Positions 14,591-23,274 of a DNA stretch of 64,000 nt are shown here, one piece after another. The position numbers and the translations under genes are program-made. Within the stretch, counting starts at the first letter, position 1. Each line of letters begins with the position of its first letter. Source of the stretch: Butyrivibrio sp. GTDB lineage: Bacteria > Bacillota_A > Clostridia > Lachnospirales > Lachnospiraceae. The notes beneath the pieces are model-generated. The model saw only the letters and a list, made by a program, of their open reading frames with translations. It had not been told where the DNA came from and did not search any database. The stretch covers positions 1 through 64,000 of the forward strand of contig JAILOW010000095.1 of assembly GCA_024690635.1 (NCBI GenBank). The letters run 5' to 3'.

Positions 14591-16195
14591 TTACATTTCA
14601 AAAGCGGGCTCCCTCAAACATTCGATACGTTCCTTCTGAAGGTTTCTTGCAACCTCAAGATCGACAACTGCAACAGCTCCGACAATGGAGTTGATGAGTG
14701 CTCTCTGAGGTGTCTGACCTTCTTCGAGGTTTGTAATAGCACCAAGGCATGTTCTGATGGAGAGGTTCTGACAGATGTCATCCTCGTTTACATCAGGGGA
14801 CTTAAGATAGTCCACAGTAGCCTCGTATGCATCGTACACCCATGTGCATACCTCTCTTGACTTCTTGGAAGTCTTTTCGAGGATATTGATGAATGTCTCC
14901 CTTGTGGGGTCATCAAGGATATAGGGTGTACTAAACCTGTTTGCGAGTGCCTGGTTCAAAGGGTTTGAACCGTTTGTACCAACGTTCATTGTACCGATGA
15001 TAACGTTAAGAGGGTGTCTTACCACTGTCTCATAGCCGTTCTTCTTTACAATGAAGGGATACTCAAGCTTCTGTCCAAGACAGCCCATTGTTACTGAAGG
15101 ATCAGCAAGGTTTATCTCCTCATTGATATCAATACCTCCGAACTGATGGAAAAGAAGCGAATCGGTCTCTACAAACTGAGGCTTTCCGTCTACAATACGG
15201 CTCTTTCCTTCAACTTCACCCTCTTCAGAGTGCTTGTTCCAAGCCGTTGTGCAGACAGGCATGCCTGTAGCTGCCGAAAGAGCATAGGCAAGAGCAGTCT
15301 TACCTGTGCCGGGCTTTCCAAGAAGAAGGATGTTAAGGGCATCTTTGCCGATTGCATCGGCTCCTGTAAGTCCCATATCCATTCTCTCAAGGATCTTATC
15401 AGCTCTGAACTTGATCTTCTTAACTATCTCCTCAAACTCGGGAGTAGGCTCGAATGTATCAAGGTAATCAGGCTTTTTGATAAAGCCCTTAAGCTGTTCA
15501 GGCCACTCGTAAGAGACGATAAACTTACCATCCCTACACTCTTTTATGAAGTCTGCGGCCTTCTTGGCAGCCTTTTTTGCCTTCTTGGCTGTTGCGATGG
15601 CGCCATCATAAGATGAACGGCCCATGCTTTCGCCAAAAAGAGATGTGAGCTTTGTAAACTCACCAGACCTAAAGGCGGCCTTGATCTCTTCGTCCATAGT
15701 GGAGTCGAGAGTTCTGTCAACGGGGTAATCATTTCCGTGAGACGCATAATAGTAGTAATATGAGTCGCAAAAATGTAATAATACCCCAGCATCGCACTTA
15801 CCTTCAGCAGCGTAAATTGACTTCTGCTTATCGAGCAGGTCTTTGAGTTCGGTGTTACTAAGGAGCTGTCTGATAACGTCGGCTACGGCATGATAGCGTC
15901 TGTGATAGTTTGAGCCTGCCTTGTAATAGTAGTTACTACCATCATCAAAGTAAGCAGTTCCATCAGCAAACTCAAGGTAAATGCCGTCACCAGAGTTCTT
16001 GTAGGCAGCCCAAGTTTTGGGATAAACAAATAACAAATCGAATAAAAATCCCGCAAGAGATACCTTTGCACCCTGAACCTGACCGGTTCTGTGAATACTA
16101 GTATTAACTCCTGCTGCGCCCGATGTGTTGACTTTAATCCCGCCACAGCACTCAATTCCTGCTGATCTGTAGCTATAAAGATCTTTTCCTTCCAT
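14591..16195 (-). CDS. MoxR-family AAA+ ATPase
   Basis: 534 residues. Walker A LLLGKPGTGKTALAYAL (about residue 295), Walker B-like region HQFGGIDINEEINLADPSV, sensor-1 VIIGTMNVG and an arginine-finger region (LANRFSTPYILDD) are visible, all typical of MoxR/CbbQ. The first roughly 270 residues are an unusual N-terminal extension with an Ala/Lys-rich helix (TAKKAKKAAKKAADF). Start: ATG 16195, because the upstream ATG at 16210 itself contains the GGAGG ribosome site for it. First gene of an operon with the VWA protein and the small protein at 12023; it should power the VWA partner. Confidence 0.88.
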   Translation of the reverse strand: MEGKDLYSYRSAGIECCGGIKVNTSGAAGVNTSIHRTGQVQGAKVSLAGFLFDLLFVYPKTWAAYKNSGDGIYLEFADGTAYFDDGSNYYYKAGSNYHRRYHAVADVIRQLLSNTELKDLLDKQKSIYAAEGKCDAGVLLHFCDSYYYYYASHGNDYPVDRTLDSTMDEEIKAAFRSGEFTKLTSLFGESMGRSSYDGAIATAKKAKKAAKKAADFIKECRDGKFIVSYEWPEQLKGFIKKPDYLDTFEPTPEFEEIVKKIKFRADKILERMDMGLTGADAIGKDALNILLLGKPGTGKTALAYALSAATGMPVCTTAWNKHSEEGEVEGKSRIVDGKPQFVETDSLLFHQFGGIDINEEINLADPSVTMGCLGQKLEYPFIVKKNGYETVVRHPLNVIIGTMNVGTNGSNPLNQALANRFSTPYILDDPTRETFINILEKTSKKSREVCTWVYDAYEATVDYLKSPDVNEDDICQNLSIRTCLGAITNLEEGQTPQRALINSIVGAVAVVDLEVARNLQKERIECLREPAFEM

Positions 16196-16224
16196 ATTCT
16201 GTTCCTCCATTCCAAAATTAGTTT

Positions 16225-16242
16225 AAAATTACATATAAAATA
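16225..16242 (-). promoter_or_regulatory. CCATA box of the MoxR operon
   Basis: CTCCATATTTTATATGTAAT on the minus strand, identical in layout to the boxes of dnaE and nrdD (Y-CCATATTTnnnATGTAA). No CTGTACAG at the usual distance. Confidence 0.5.
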
Positions 16243-16264
16243 TGGAGAAAGTGATGAAAGACAA

Positions 16265-16294
16265 TAAAAAACAGCGGCTTATTGCCGCCGCTGT
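16265..16294 (-). terminator. Terminator of the ParM operon
   Basis: ACAGCGGC/GCCGCTGT hairpin followed by TTTTTTATT on the minus strand. Confidence 0.85.
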
Positions 16295-16356
16295 AAACAC
16301 CTTGAATATTTAAAAGTTTATTTCTCCGTCATGCAAAAAACCACATGCGCATGATT

Positions 16357-16767
16357 TTAAATCTTTCCCACAAAATTGATGAACGGACTAAGAAAGCCTT
16401 TGTGCTTCTGGTGGTATTCATCCTGCATGCGCTCGGTGAGTATTTCTGCAGTATGTCTTTTCAGTTTCTCTCCCTTTATATCCTCAATACTTAGCAGTTT
16501 AAACTGTACAGGATATGCAAAGTCACTGTCACAGCTTAGGCAAAAGCAGTTAGAACCTATAAGCTCCGTTCTGACCCTTACAAGCTCGCCATTTTTTAAG
16601 GCTTCATCGATCTGCCATTCTGCGTCTGTCTTTCTATGCATCTTAACATATCGCCCTGTAATGGGTGAGCCACAGTGCGGGCAGTTTCCAACATAGTAAT
16701 AGGGCTTTTTGATGAGCTTGTCTGTTTTGTTTATGATCTTGCTAAAGATGTTATCATTCTTTTCCAT
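16357..16767 (-). CDS. Zinc-ribbon protein
   Basis: 136 residues. Two Cys pairs, CPHC at about 29-32 and CLSC at about 76-79, separated by about 44 residues, form a likely zinc ribbon; the C-terminal half is helical and charged. It is the last gene of the unit that starts with the ParM-like actin, just before the terminator. Function not recognised. Confidence 0.7.
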   Translation of the reverse strand: MEKNDNIFSKIINKTDKLIKKPYYYVGNCPHCGSPITGRYVKMHRKTDAEWQIDEALKNGELVRVRTELIGSNCFCLSCDSDFAYPVQFKLLSIEDIKGEKLKRHTAEILTERMQDEYHQKHKGFLSPFINFVGKI

Positions 16768-16770
16768 GGC

Positions 16771-17433
16771 TTATCCTTTTAATATCTCGCTTATCTGTTT
16801 GTCCGATAGTATTATCATATCACTTGCAGGGTTTATGATGACAGGGTTGTTCTTCCTAATGCGTCCCACCTTATACAGAGGCATTTCAACCGGCATCCAG
16901 TTCTGCTCCTGCGACAGATTCCATGTATTAAACTCAGAGATTGTTGTAAACAGACAGTAATACTTGGTATTTCCGTCAAATGTGGCGTATGAATAATGCA
17001 TCTCAGGGTATCTTTTAACTGCTCTCGGATCTATGAGGATGGGCGCTAAAAATACTGCGTTTTTGAGTTCCCTCATATATTTCTTTTTGAGAGTCTGCTT
17101 TAAGAGAAGTGTATTTAAAGAAGCCTTTGGATTTGCATATTCTCTTTTTGCATCGCCCTTTAGGACAGGTATTTTCTCAAAATCATTGGTTTTTTGTTTG
17201 ACCATTACGGTCTTTATTCCATAGCCATAGATTTCTGTGATAAACTGAAGCCTGTAATGGCGAGGCTCGTCTACATATGTATCTTCCAGAGCAGTCGAAA
17301 AAGCTTCTGCATCTTTCTTTATCGAGAACAGATAGCAGCTGCCGTTTGGATCGATATATGGTTTTTGTGTCTTTTTAGACCTTATCAGATAGTATTCTGT
17401 TAAGGTTAAAAGGTTTAAATGCGTTGTTTCCAT
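16771..17433 (-). CDS. SseB-like hypothetical protein
   Basis: 220 residues. The C-terminal third (YCLFTTISEFNTWN, then VEMPLYKVG, NPVIINPASDMIILSDKQI) follows the order of elements in SseB N-terminal domains (LFT-x-E, substrate loop, NP-x-x motif, final helix). The N-terminal part repeats a weaker version (CYLFSIKKDAEAFSTALE). SseB-like domains have no assigned enzymatic role. It lies 3 nt from both neighbours in the ParM operon. Confidence 0.6.
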   Translation of the reverse strand: METTHLNLLTLTEYYLIRSKKTQKPYIDPNGSCYLFSIKKDAEAFSTALEDTYVDEPRHYRLQFITEIYGYGIKTVMVKQKTNDFEKIPVLKGDAKREYANPKASLNTLLLKQTLKKKYMRELKNAVFLAPILIDPRAVKRYPEMHYSYATFDGNTKYYCLFTTISEFNTWNLSQEQNWMPVEMPLYKVGRIRKNNPVIINPASDMIILSDKQISEILKG

Positions 17434-17436
17434 AAG

Positions 17437-17763
17437 TTACCCCGGAACTGATTTTAAAAGGGATAAAATATCCGTCTGTTTGTTTTGAGGCTTTGCTGCG
17501 TGCTCTTTTGCAGGTTTAGATGTCCTTATTGGCTGAACCTGGGCTGTTTTTGTTTCTTTAATTTCTGACTCTATATCCTGCTTTTGAGATGAAGCACCCT
17601 GAACGGTTATCTTTTTGTCGGCATCCGAAGTGATTGTTTTCTGTACAGTATTTCCTTTTGATAAGAACTTTTTAAAGGAAAGGTATTCTTCTACTGATAG
17701 AGTCGCAATCGGACGCCCTGTAATACTTGTATATTCATCAAGAAGTTCCTTGATTTCATTCAT
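17437..17763 (-). CDS. Hypothetical protein, Lys/Gln-rich C-terminus
   Basis: 108 residues from ATG 17763 (GGAG 9 nt upstream), overlapping the end of the membrane protein gene. A short helical head (NEIKELLDEYTSITGRPIAT) is followed by a basic, probably disordered tail (KPAKEHAAKPQNKQT). CTGTACAG occurs inside the gene at 17641-17648. Operon with the ParM-like actin; it could be an adaptor, but nothing identifies it. Confidence 0.65.
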   Translation of the reverse strand: MNEIKELLDEYTSITGRPIATLSVEEYLSFKKFLSKGNTVQKTITSDADKKITVQGASSQKQDIESEIKETKTAQVQPIRTSKPAKEHAAKPQNKQTDILSLLKSVPG

Positions 17764-18340
17764 TATCGCTATCTCCGGTCTTGAAACAATACTTTTTTGT
17801 GGCAAGTGACTGAAAAGTAAGCGCTGCAGCGCCATAGTCTAAAGCTTCAGAATATGCGCCCATTGCAAAAATAGCCGCAAGTATGCCAAGGAAAGGATAT
17901 AAAAAAAAGATGAGCGAAGGGCTTGCCATAAGCACCATCTGCTTTTCAATGTTTATACATCCAAAGACAAAGAATAGCACCGCTACTGCTGTACTCACAA
18001 ACTGCATTTTTGCCAATTTGGCAGGGATCGCATTAAAGAAAAATGTGGCACCTATATATGCCATGGATATGAATATAAAAGCAGTGGCAAAGGCTATTCT
18101 TAAACCTATATGTATATTTGCAACGATTATTGCCATTATGGCGGTTATTATCCATAAAGAAATTTTTCGTCCTGCCATCATACTACTTTTGGCGTTAAAG
18201 ATCATCTGCTCTTTAAAATAATCTCTAAGGCTCTTTTCTATGTTTTCATTATCATCCATGAGAGCCTTTGGAACTTCGACGCTTAAACGGTCTTTTCCTT
18301 CTTCTTTTATGGTTATGCAGCCAATAACTTCATTTTCCAT
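17756..18340 (-). CDS. Polytopic membrane protein
   Basis: 194 residues. A soluble N-terminal region of about 60 residues is followed by hydrophobic helices at about 65-85, 86-110, 115-135 and 138-165 (ISLWIITAIMAIIVANI, FVSTAVAVLFFVFGCI, LIFFLYPFLGILAAIFAMGA). Four to five membrane segments, no recognised motif. It follows the ParM-like gene by 3 nt and could link segregation to the membrane, which is an inference from position only. Confidence 0.7.
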   Translation of the reverse strand: MENEVIGCITIKEEGKDRLSVEVPKALMDDNENIEKSLRDYFKEQMIFNAKSSMMAGRKISLWIITAIMAIIVANIHIGLRIAFATAFIFISMAYIGATFFFNAIPAKLAKMQFVSTAVAVLFFVFGCINIEKQMVLMASPSLIFFLYPFLGILAAIFAMGAYSEALDYGAAALTFQSLATKKYCFKTGDSDNE

Positions 18341-18343
18341 GCT

Positions 18344-19432
18344 TTATCCTGCCTTTTTCTCCACCTTGTCGGGGATAGAAGCCTTTTTTGCAGGCTCTGT
18401 CTTTTCTGCAAGGCTAAGATTGATGTCCTTATTAAGTATTCTTGCACACATCATGCGAAGATATCCAAGAGCGTTGCAGAATGTCGGGTTAGGAAGGATC
18501 CCGATATTTCCGAATACTTCCTTAAGCTCGTCCTCGATATCCTTTGCTGTACCGCCAATAGCCACAATCTTCATAACATCAAGTGACCAGTCCTTCGTGT
18601 TGCATACACGTCTTACTTTTCTTGCGTGCTCCAAAAGGACCTTCTTTATAAGCTGACGGCTATTTTCTCTCTGCTCGTCTGTTACATTTGTTCCTGCAGG
18701 AAGGGCTCTTTCTTCGCTCTTGATGATGTTAGCGGTAATAAGCTCATTGCAGGGAACGATATTTGCTGAAATCTCCTGCGAAAGCTCACGGATAAGGAGG
18801 GCTCCGCCAAGATCAGCTGTTGTGGATTTATCGATGATGGGCTCTGTGCCCTGCCATAATGTTGCGTTTAAATTAAGGTTTCCGATATCAAGCACCCCGA
18901 TAATAGATGTAGGGGAGAGGGTCTCTGCCACTTCGTCCTGCCAGATGGCGCCGGATGACTCAGGGAAAACGTATCTATTCTTAATCTTAAATGTCTTTTT
19001 TACGACTTCTGAATTTGAGTCTTTTTTAAGCTCTACCGTGATCTCGCCCTCGGGGAGGATAAACTTCTTAAAATCGTCTCTTTTTCCGGGCTGTGCCCAA
19101 TCAAGTGTAGGCATGCCAACACTTACGTTCATCTCGTCTACTTCATTTGCCGAAGCTACGGTTGCAAGGGCTGTCAACACGCAAATCTTATGCGTGTCGG
19201 TCTTTTTATCGGTCTCAAGGGCAACGCCCTGACCTCTGGCACCGTTACCTACTTTATAAGTTGCATCTCCGATCTTTATGACAACGGTGTGCTCTTCAAT
19301 GGCATCGTCCCTGAAATCACCGTCGGATACCTTTGTTCTTATAGAAAATGTCCTGATCGACTCTTTTTTTGCATTATACTCTGCTACTTTTGTTGCGTAT
19401 TTTCCAGAATCAACTGCTATAAATCTTTCCAT
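18344..19432 (-). CDS. ParM-like plasmid segregation actin
   Basis: 362 residues from ATG 19432 (GAGG upstream). Actin-fold signature elements are present: phosphate-1 AVDSGKYATKVAEY, phosphate-2 IGVLDIGNLNLNATLW, and the adenosine motif VAIGGTAKDIEDELKEVFG followed by FCNALGYLRMM. Length and layout fit ParM/Alp-type bacterial actins, which polymerise to push sister plasmids apart. No ParR-like DNA-binding gene is obvious; the small proteins behind it are candidates. Complete CTGTACAG/CCCATA promoter 50 nt before the start. Confidence 0.85.
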   Translation of the reverse strand: MERFIAVDSGKYATKVAEYNAKKESIRTFSIRTKVSDGDFRDDAIEEHTVVIKIGDATYKVGNGARGQGVALETDKKTDTHKICVLTALATVASANEVDEMNVSVGMPTLDWAQPGKRDDFKKFILPEGEITVELKKDSNSEVVKKTFKIKNRYVFPESSGAIWQDEVAETLSPTSIIGVLDIGNLNLNATLWQGTEPIIDKSTTADLGGALLIRELSQEISANIVPCNELITANIIKSEERALPAGTNVTDEQRENSRQLIKKVLLEHARKVRRVCNTKDWSLDVMKIVAIGGTAKDIEDELKEVFGNIGILPNPTFCNALGYLRMMCARILNKDINLSLAEKTEPAKKASIPDKVEKKAG

Positions 19433-19476
19433 GTTGCCTCCAAATAAAATCACCTTTTAACCAGTTACATATTAAA

Positions 19477-19514
19477 TATGGGAGGTTAAAAGGTGATGTT
19501 TGTTTTCTGTACAG
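19477..19514 (-). promoter_or_regulatory. CTGTACAG + CCCATA promoter of the ParM operon
   Basis: CCCATATTTAATATGTAAC on the minus strand with the box starting at 19482, and CTGTACAG at 19507-19514; start-to-start 32 nt. The octamer lies 4 nt behind the stop codon of the NlpC/P60 gene. Confidence 0.65.
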
Positions 19515-19517
19515 TAT

Positions 19518-22500
19518 TTATCCGCCTGTGTGGACTACAACTTCGTAACCTGATACTCTGTCTGCAGGTGCTATTCGCGTTCCCCTTCCACTCTTAGTGC
19601 ATTCTACGATGTATGGCTTTGCCACGTCATCACCGGGTAGTTTCAATTCTCCTACATACATTACAACGTGGTTTTCTGAATGGTTTTCATCGCCGTATGT
19701 ATGGTTTTTGACTATAAGGTCAAAGAGTTTTAAGGAGCCTACATCCCCACCATAAGCACTTGTTGAATATCCACTGCCGCCCGCAGCAAAGGTTCCCGCA
19801 GAGCAGTATTTACCGGCGGCGAACTTATCAAGCCCCATGAGAAGATAACTCACGTAACCAGAGCAGTCAAATCCTCTTCCGTTATACTCTTTCCAAGGTC
19901 CAGTACAGTGCATACCGTATACATAGCCAAAACGTCCTACGGTTGATAACACAAACTGCATCTGTTCGGAATATTTTTTGATTTCATCTTCCGAAAACCC
20001 AAGTTCCTGCATGTTTTTGGCTCGCTCTATAACGATATTATGTATCTGTCCCTGGCTAAATTCAGCAAGCCAGCCCGATGGGAACTGAACTTCGCCAAAA
20101 ATTACAGAAATGTCTTCGTTGGATAGTGAGTAATATCCTATACAGTTGTCCATGACCTCGGGATATTTTCTCATGTATATACCAGGGGAGCCATAATCCC
20201 TCATCACAAGAAGTGAGCGATCACTGTTTTCGTACTCATTCATACCCCAATACAAAGGCGTATGAGTGCCGCTTATTTCCGGTGCATGGTCTGTGTACCA
20301 CGCTCTGTATGCGTCATCCGCACGGTTTTGAACGGGATATACATATTGCGACTTAACGCCCCATACTTTACTTAAAGTCCTGTTTTCAATATCATAAAAA
20401 GTATGACTTGAATGCGCCCATTCGTTTCCTACTTCTCCATAGTGTACCCATGAGGAACCGTCAATCTCTTCAATATCCATGGTGGCGTCAATGTACATAA
20501 GATCGATGATGCCCGTCCGTTCAAGATATATAACCACATGCGCATGGCATTCATAGTAATCATCCATGTATTTGATGGTGTAGTTGGTATCTCCCTTGGG
20601 CCTTATGTGGGCTTTCATGGGTTCATCGCCGTCATCTGTCTTTACATACTCATACCAAAGTACGACTCTTGCGTCATGCATGACTTTGTCAAACAGCTCA
20701 TATGCATATAACGTTGCAAAATCAGCATCACCGTTATCATTGTTAGTGAGGCCCATACTCATGATAAGGAGTGCTTTATAAAACTCATCTGTACCATATT
20801 CTGTAAGTTCACCACTTGCGTTGTAATATTTGGTATACTGAGCGGGCGATACATAGTAAGTAAAGCACGAACCAAGATACTTAAACGTACACTCAACATC
20901 AGGGTTCCAATAATCGGGATCCTCCCATATCGCATAAGCATCACTGTAGCCTGAGTTCTCAGAATTTCCGTTGATATCCAGCTCTATTTCATCAATTCCT
21001 TCTTCCCAGTATTCCTGTATGGATTTTGGAAGGTCATACTCTCCTATATCACCATATAGCCCCGCATTTCCATAAAACTTTATATGGACAGTGTGCTCAA
21101 TATACTCTGTTACGGTTTCAACTTCGCCGTATTCGTTAGCTTCAGCGACCTGTATCGGGAAAGTGTCGGTTATGCTTGTTTCATATACAGGTCTTTCCCC
21201 ATGAACGTCGCATCCACTTAACGGATCATCAGCCCATGCTCTTTGACCCCAATATTTATTAAAGTTAAATCCAGCAATAGTTTCTGTTGATTCTCCGGGA
21301 GCTCTGTAAAATACAGATACTACATTGTTTGAGTTCATAAGGGTGGGGTCACCCTCTTCTATTTGTGTAAACCATGTATCAGGAAGTCTTTTTTCTGCCC
21401 ATATTCTTCCCTGCTCCGAGTCAATTTCACACTCAAATGTGTTTTCTGTATAGGCTTCCTGCCATGAATACAGGTAATTTATCAGCTTTTGTGCAGTTGA
21501 ATCGCCGACGGTCTCACCTTTTGCTTCTTCATATCCCGTTGTTCCACTTCCAAGGCCCAGCGCAACCGCCATAAAGATCATCCAGATAAGAACAATTATG
21601 CCAAATACGGCAGCAATTATTAGAATTGCCTTTTTTACAAATGCCTTTATGGTGTTTAAAATGGAAAAAGGTTTTCTAAAGACTGCAAGAATTTTGCTAT
21701 CTGCTATTTTTTTTCTTGCTTGTTTGACCCAATTAGGAGTTATTTTGCTTATTCTTTCTCCTATTTTTGCTTTTGCGTTTTTCTTTGCGTTGTCTATAGG
21801 ACTAAACGCTTTATCAATATTTGCATTTCTGTCAGATGCCTTAATGTGGAGTTCTGTTTTTTTATTTGATATCTCTACGCCTTTTTTTCTAAGCTCATCA
21901 AGCTCTTTTGCGGACTGCCCGCCTCTTTTCGCGGCGCTATATTGCAGTTTGTTGGATAATTTTTGAGCAGTAAGCGAAGCGTTTTTGGCAGCATCAGGAA
22001 GCCCCGCTGCGCCTTTTACAAGAGATTTTGCGCCAAATTTGGTTCCTGCGCCTACAGCTCCTGCTGCAGACAGAGCTCTTTTTGACAGTTTATATCCCTG
22101 AACAGCGTCTGCATTATTAAGCCCCGTTGCTTCCATCAGGGCATCATTTCTGCCTTTCTTTTCACCTTTTAGATTAGTTGCTTTTTCGGCTGTAAGCTTA
22201 TTTTGGCGATAAAACTGAAGTTCTTTCAAAAGGGAGGTTGAATCTTTATTAAGGGTTATGCTTTCTCCCAGATGTGACAAGCCTCCAACCTTTCCCCTGG
22301 CAAGAGCACGTTTTATTTCAAAAAGGTTTAAGTTTTTTCCGTTTATGCCGTATTTATGAAGGAGCGTATCTTCTACAACGCGCACATTGTTGTAGTAATC
22401 ATTTACAGCGTTTGAGCCATTGCCGCCAACTGTTTTATAACCGGCACGTCCAAGAACAACTCTTACGTCTTTATTGTCATGCATTGACATCTGATGCTGA

Positions 22501-22976
22501 AGTTCAGATGCGGCAATTTTTGAACTTGACACACCCGTGCCCATAAGCGTCATAGCTTTATCAACATGGTTATAGCCCTGCTTTGCCTGTGTTTCTTCAT
22601 ACTGATTTTCTACGGTCTGTTTTACCTGCTGACCCATAGGATCAGTATTTATCTTACGATGGCCATGATAGTATCCTTTGGCGTCAAGGGTACTTATATC
22701 GACTTTAGCATCAGCTCTTCCTGCAATATTTCCCTGTACAGCAGATATCTTTCCGCCGCCAAGAGTGCTGTTTTCTGATTGCTGCGCGGAAGTATAGCCG
22801 TTACTGTAAGAGCCGCGGCTTCCCTCCATGCCTGTAAACTTATACTCTTCTTTTTGATTATTCTGATCAGGCTTTTCTTCGCGTTTGCGCAAAGATTCAT
22901 CGGGCTGGATATTTGAACCCTGCCTCTGCTTTTTGACCATATCTTCAGTTATCTGATTTTGGTTTAAAATTGCCAT
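19518..22976 (-). CDS. Conjugation cell-wall hydrolase with NlpC/P60 domain
   Basis: 1152 residues. The N-terminal 430 residues are soluble, Lys/Ala/Gly-rich and probably cytoplasmic. One strong membrane helix follows at about 445-470 (ILIIAAVFGIIVLIWMIFMAVAL). The rest is extracellular, ending in an NlpC/P60 peptidase with the catalytic Cys in RGFDCSGYVSYLL and the His in ENHVVMYVGEL. Such proteins open peptidoglycan for the mating channel in Gram-positive type IV systems (compare the CwlT-like proteins of Tn916 elements), but this N-terminal extension is unusually long. It follows the VirB4 unit but is separated by a terminator, so it may depend on read-through. Confidence 0.85.
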   Translation of the reverse strand: MAILNQNQITEDMVKKQRQGSNIQPDESLRKREEKPDQNNQKEEYKFTGMEGSRGSYSNGYTSAQQSENSTLGGGKISAVQGNIAGRADAKVDISTLDAKGYYHGHRKINTDPMGQQVKQTVENQYEETQAKQGYNHVDKAMTLMGTGVSSSKIAASELQHQMSMHDNKDVRVVLGRAGYKTVGGNGSNAVNDYYNNVRVVEDTLLHKYGINGKNLNLFEIKRALARGKVGGLSHLGESITLNKDSTSLLKELQFYRQNKLTAEKATNLKGEKKGRNDALMEATGLNNADAVQGYKLSKRALSAAGAVGAGTKFGAKSLVKGAAGLPDAAKNASLTAQKLSNKLQYSAAKRGGQSAKELDELRKKGVEISNKKTELHIKASDRNANIDKAFSPIDNAKKNAKAKIGERISKITPNWVKQARKKIADSKILAVFRKPFSILNTIKAFVKKAILIIAAVFGIIVLIWMIFMAVALGLGSGTTGYEEAKGETVGDSTAQKLINYLYSWQEAYTENTFECEIDSEQGRIWAEKRLPDTWFTQIEEGDPTLMNSNNVVSVFYRAPGESTETIAGFNFNKYWGQRAWADDPLSGCDVHGERPVYETSITDTFPIQVAEANEYGEVETVTEYIEHTVHIKFYGNAGLYGDIGEYDLPKSIQEYWEEGIDEIELDINGNSENSGYSDAYAIWEDPDYWNPDVECTFKYLGSCFTYYVSPAQYTKYYNASGELTEYGTDEFYKALLIMSMGLTNNDNGDADFATLYAYELFDKVMHDARVVLWYEYVKTDDGDEPMKAHIRPKGDTNYTIKYMDDYYECHAHVVIYLERTGIIDLMYIDATMDIEEIDGSSWVHYGEVGNEWAHSSHTFYDIENRTLSKVWGVKSQYVYPVQNRADDAYRAWYTDHAPEISGTHTPLYWGMNEYENSDRSLLVMRDYGSPGIYMRKYPEVMDNCIGYYSLSNEDISVIFGEVQFPSGWLAEFSQGQIHNIVIERAKNMQELGFSEDEIKKYSEQMQFVLSTVGRFGYVYGMHCTGPWKEYNGRGFDCSGYVSYLLMGLDKFAAGKYCSAGTFAAGGSGYSTSAYGGDVGSLKLFDLIVKNHTYGDENHSENHVVMYVGELKLPGDDVAKPYIVECTKSGRGTRIAPADRVSGYEVVVHTGG

Positions 22977-22989
22977 GTTTGCTCCTACA

Positions 22990-23024
22990 CAAAACAGGCT
23001 AAGGGTTTTGCCCCTTAGCCCTGT
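22990..23024 (-). terminator. Terminator within the transfer gene cluster
   Basis: ACAGGGCTAAGGG/CCCTTAGCCTGT hairpin followed by TTTTG on the minus strand, between the small membrane protein and the NlpC/P60 gene. Because no promoter box is seen after it, it may be a partial attenuator that lowers expression of the hydrolase. Confidence 0.65.
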
Positions 23025-23027
23025 CAG

Positions 23028-23261
23028 TTACATGTCATCGTAGTCATTTGTCTGAGCCATGTATTCGTCGAGACTTTCGTTGTCTCTTTGCTGTCTTTTA
23101 AGCTCTGATATGCGCTCTTCTTCCTTTTTCTTAAAGAGGGGGTCTTTTTGATGAGCGCTGCATATTATCTTATATGCTAAATATGAGATAATTAGACCCA
23201 AGATTAAAATTATGTTTAAAATAAGCTGTACAGAAATCTGAAAATCTTCAAGCATTACCAT
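23028..23261 (-). CDS. Small single-helix membrane protein of the transfer operon
   Basis: 77 residues from ATG 23261, chosen because AAGGAGGGCGACTC precedes it. One membrane helix (LILNIILILGLIISYLAY) near the N-terminus and a charged, Gln/Asp-rich cytoplasmic tail. It starts 14 nt behind the VirB4 stop. Small proteins in this position in Gram-positive transfer operons are common; function not recognised. Confidence 0.7.
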   Translation of the reverse strand: MVMLEDFQISVQLILNIILILGLIISYLAYKIICSAHQKDPLFKKKEEERISELKRQQRDNESLDEYMAQTNDYDDM

Positions 23262-23274
23262 GAGTCGCCCTCCT

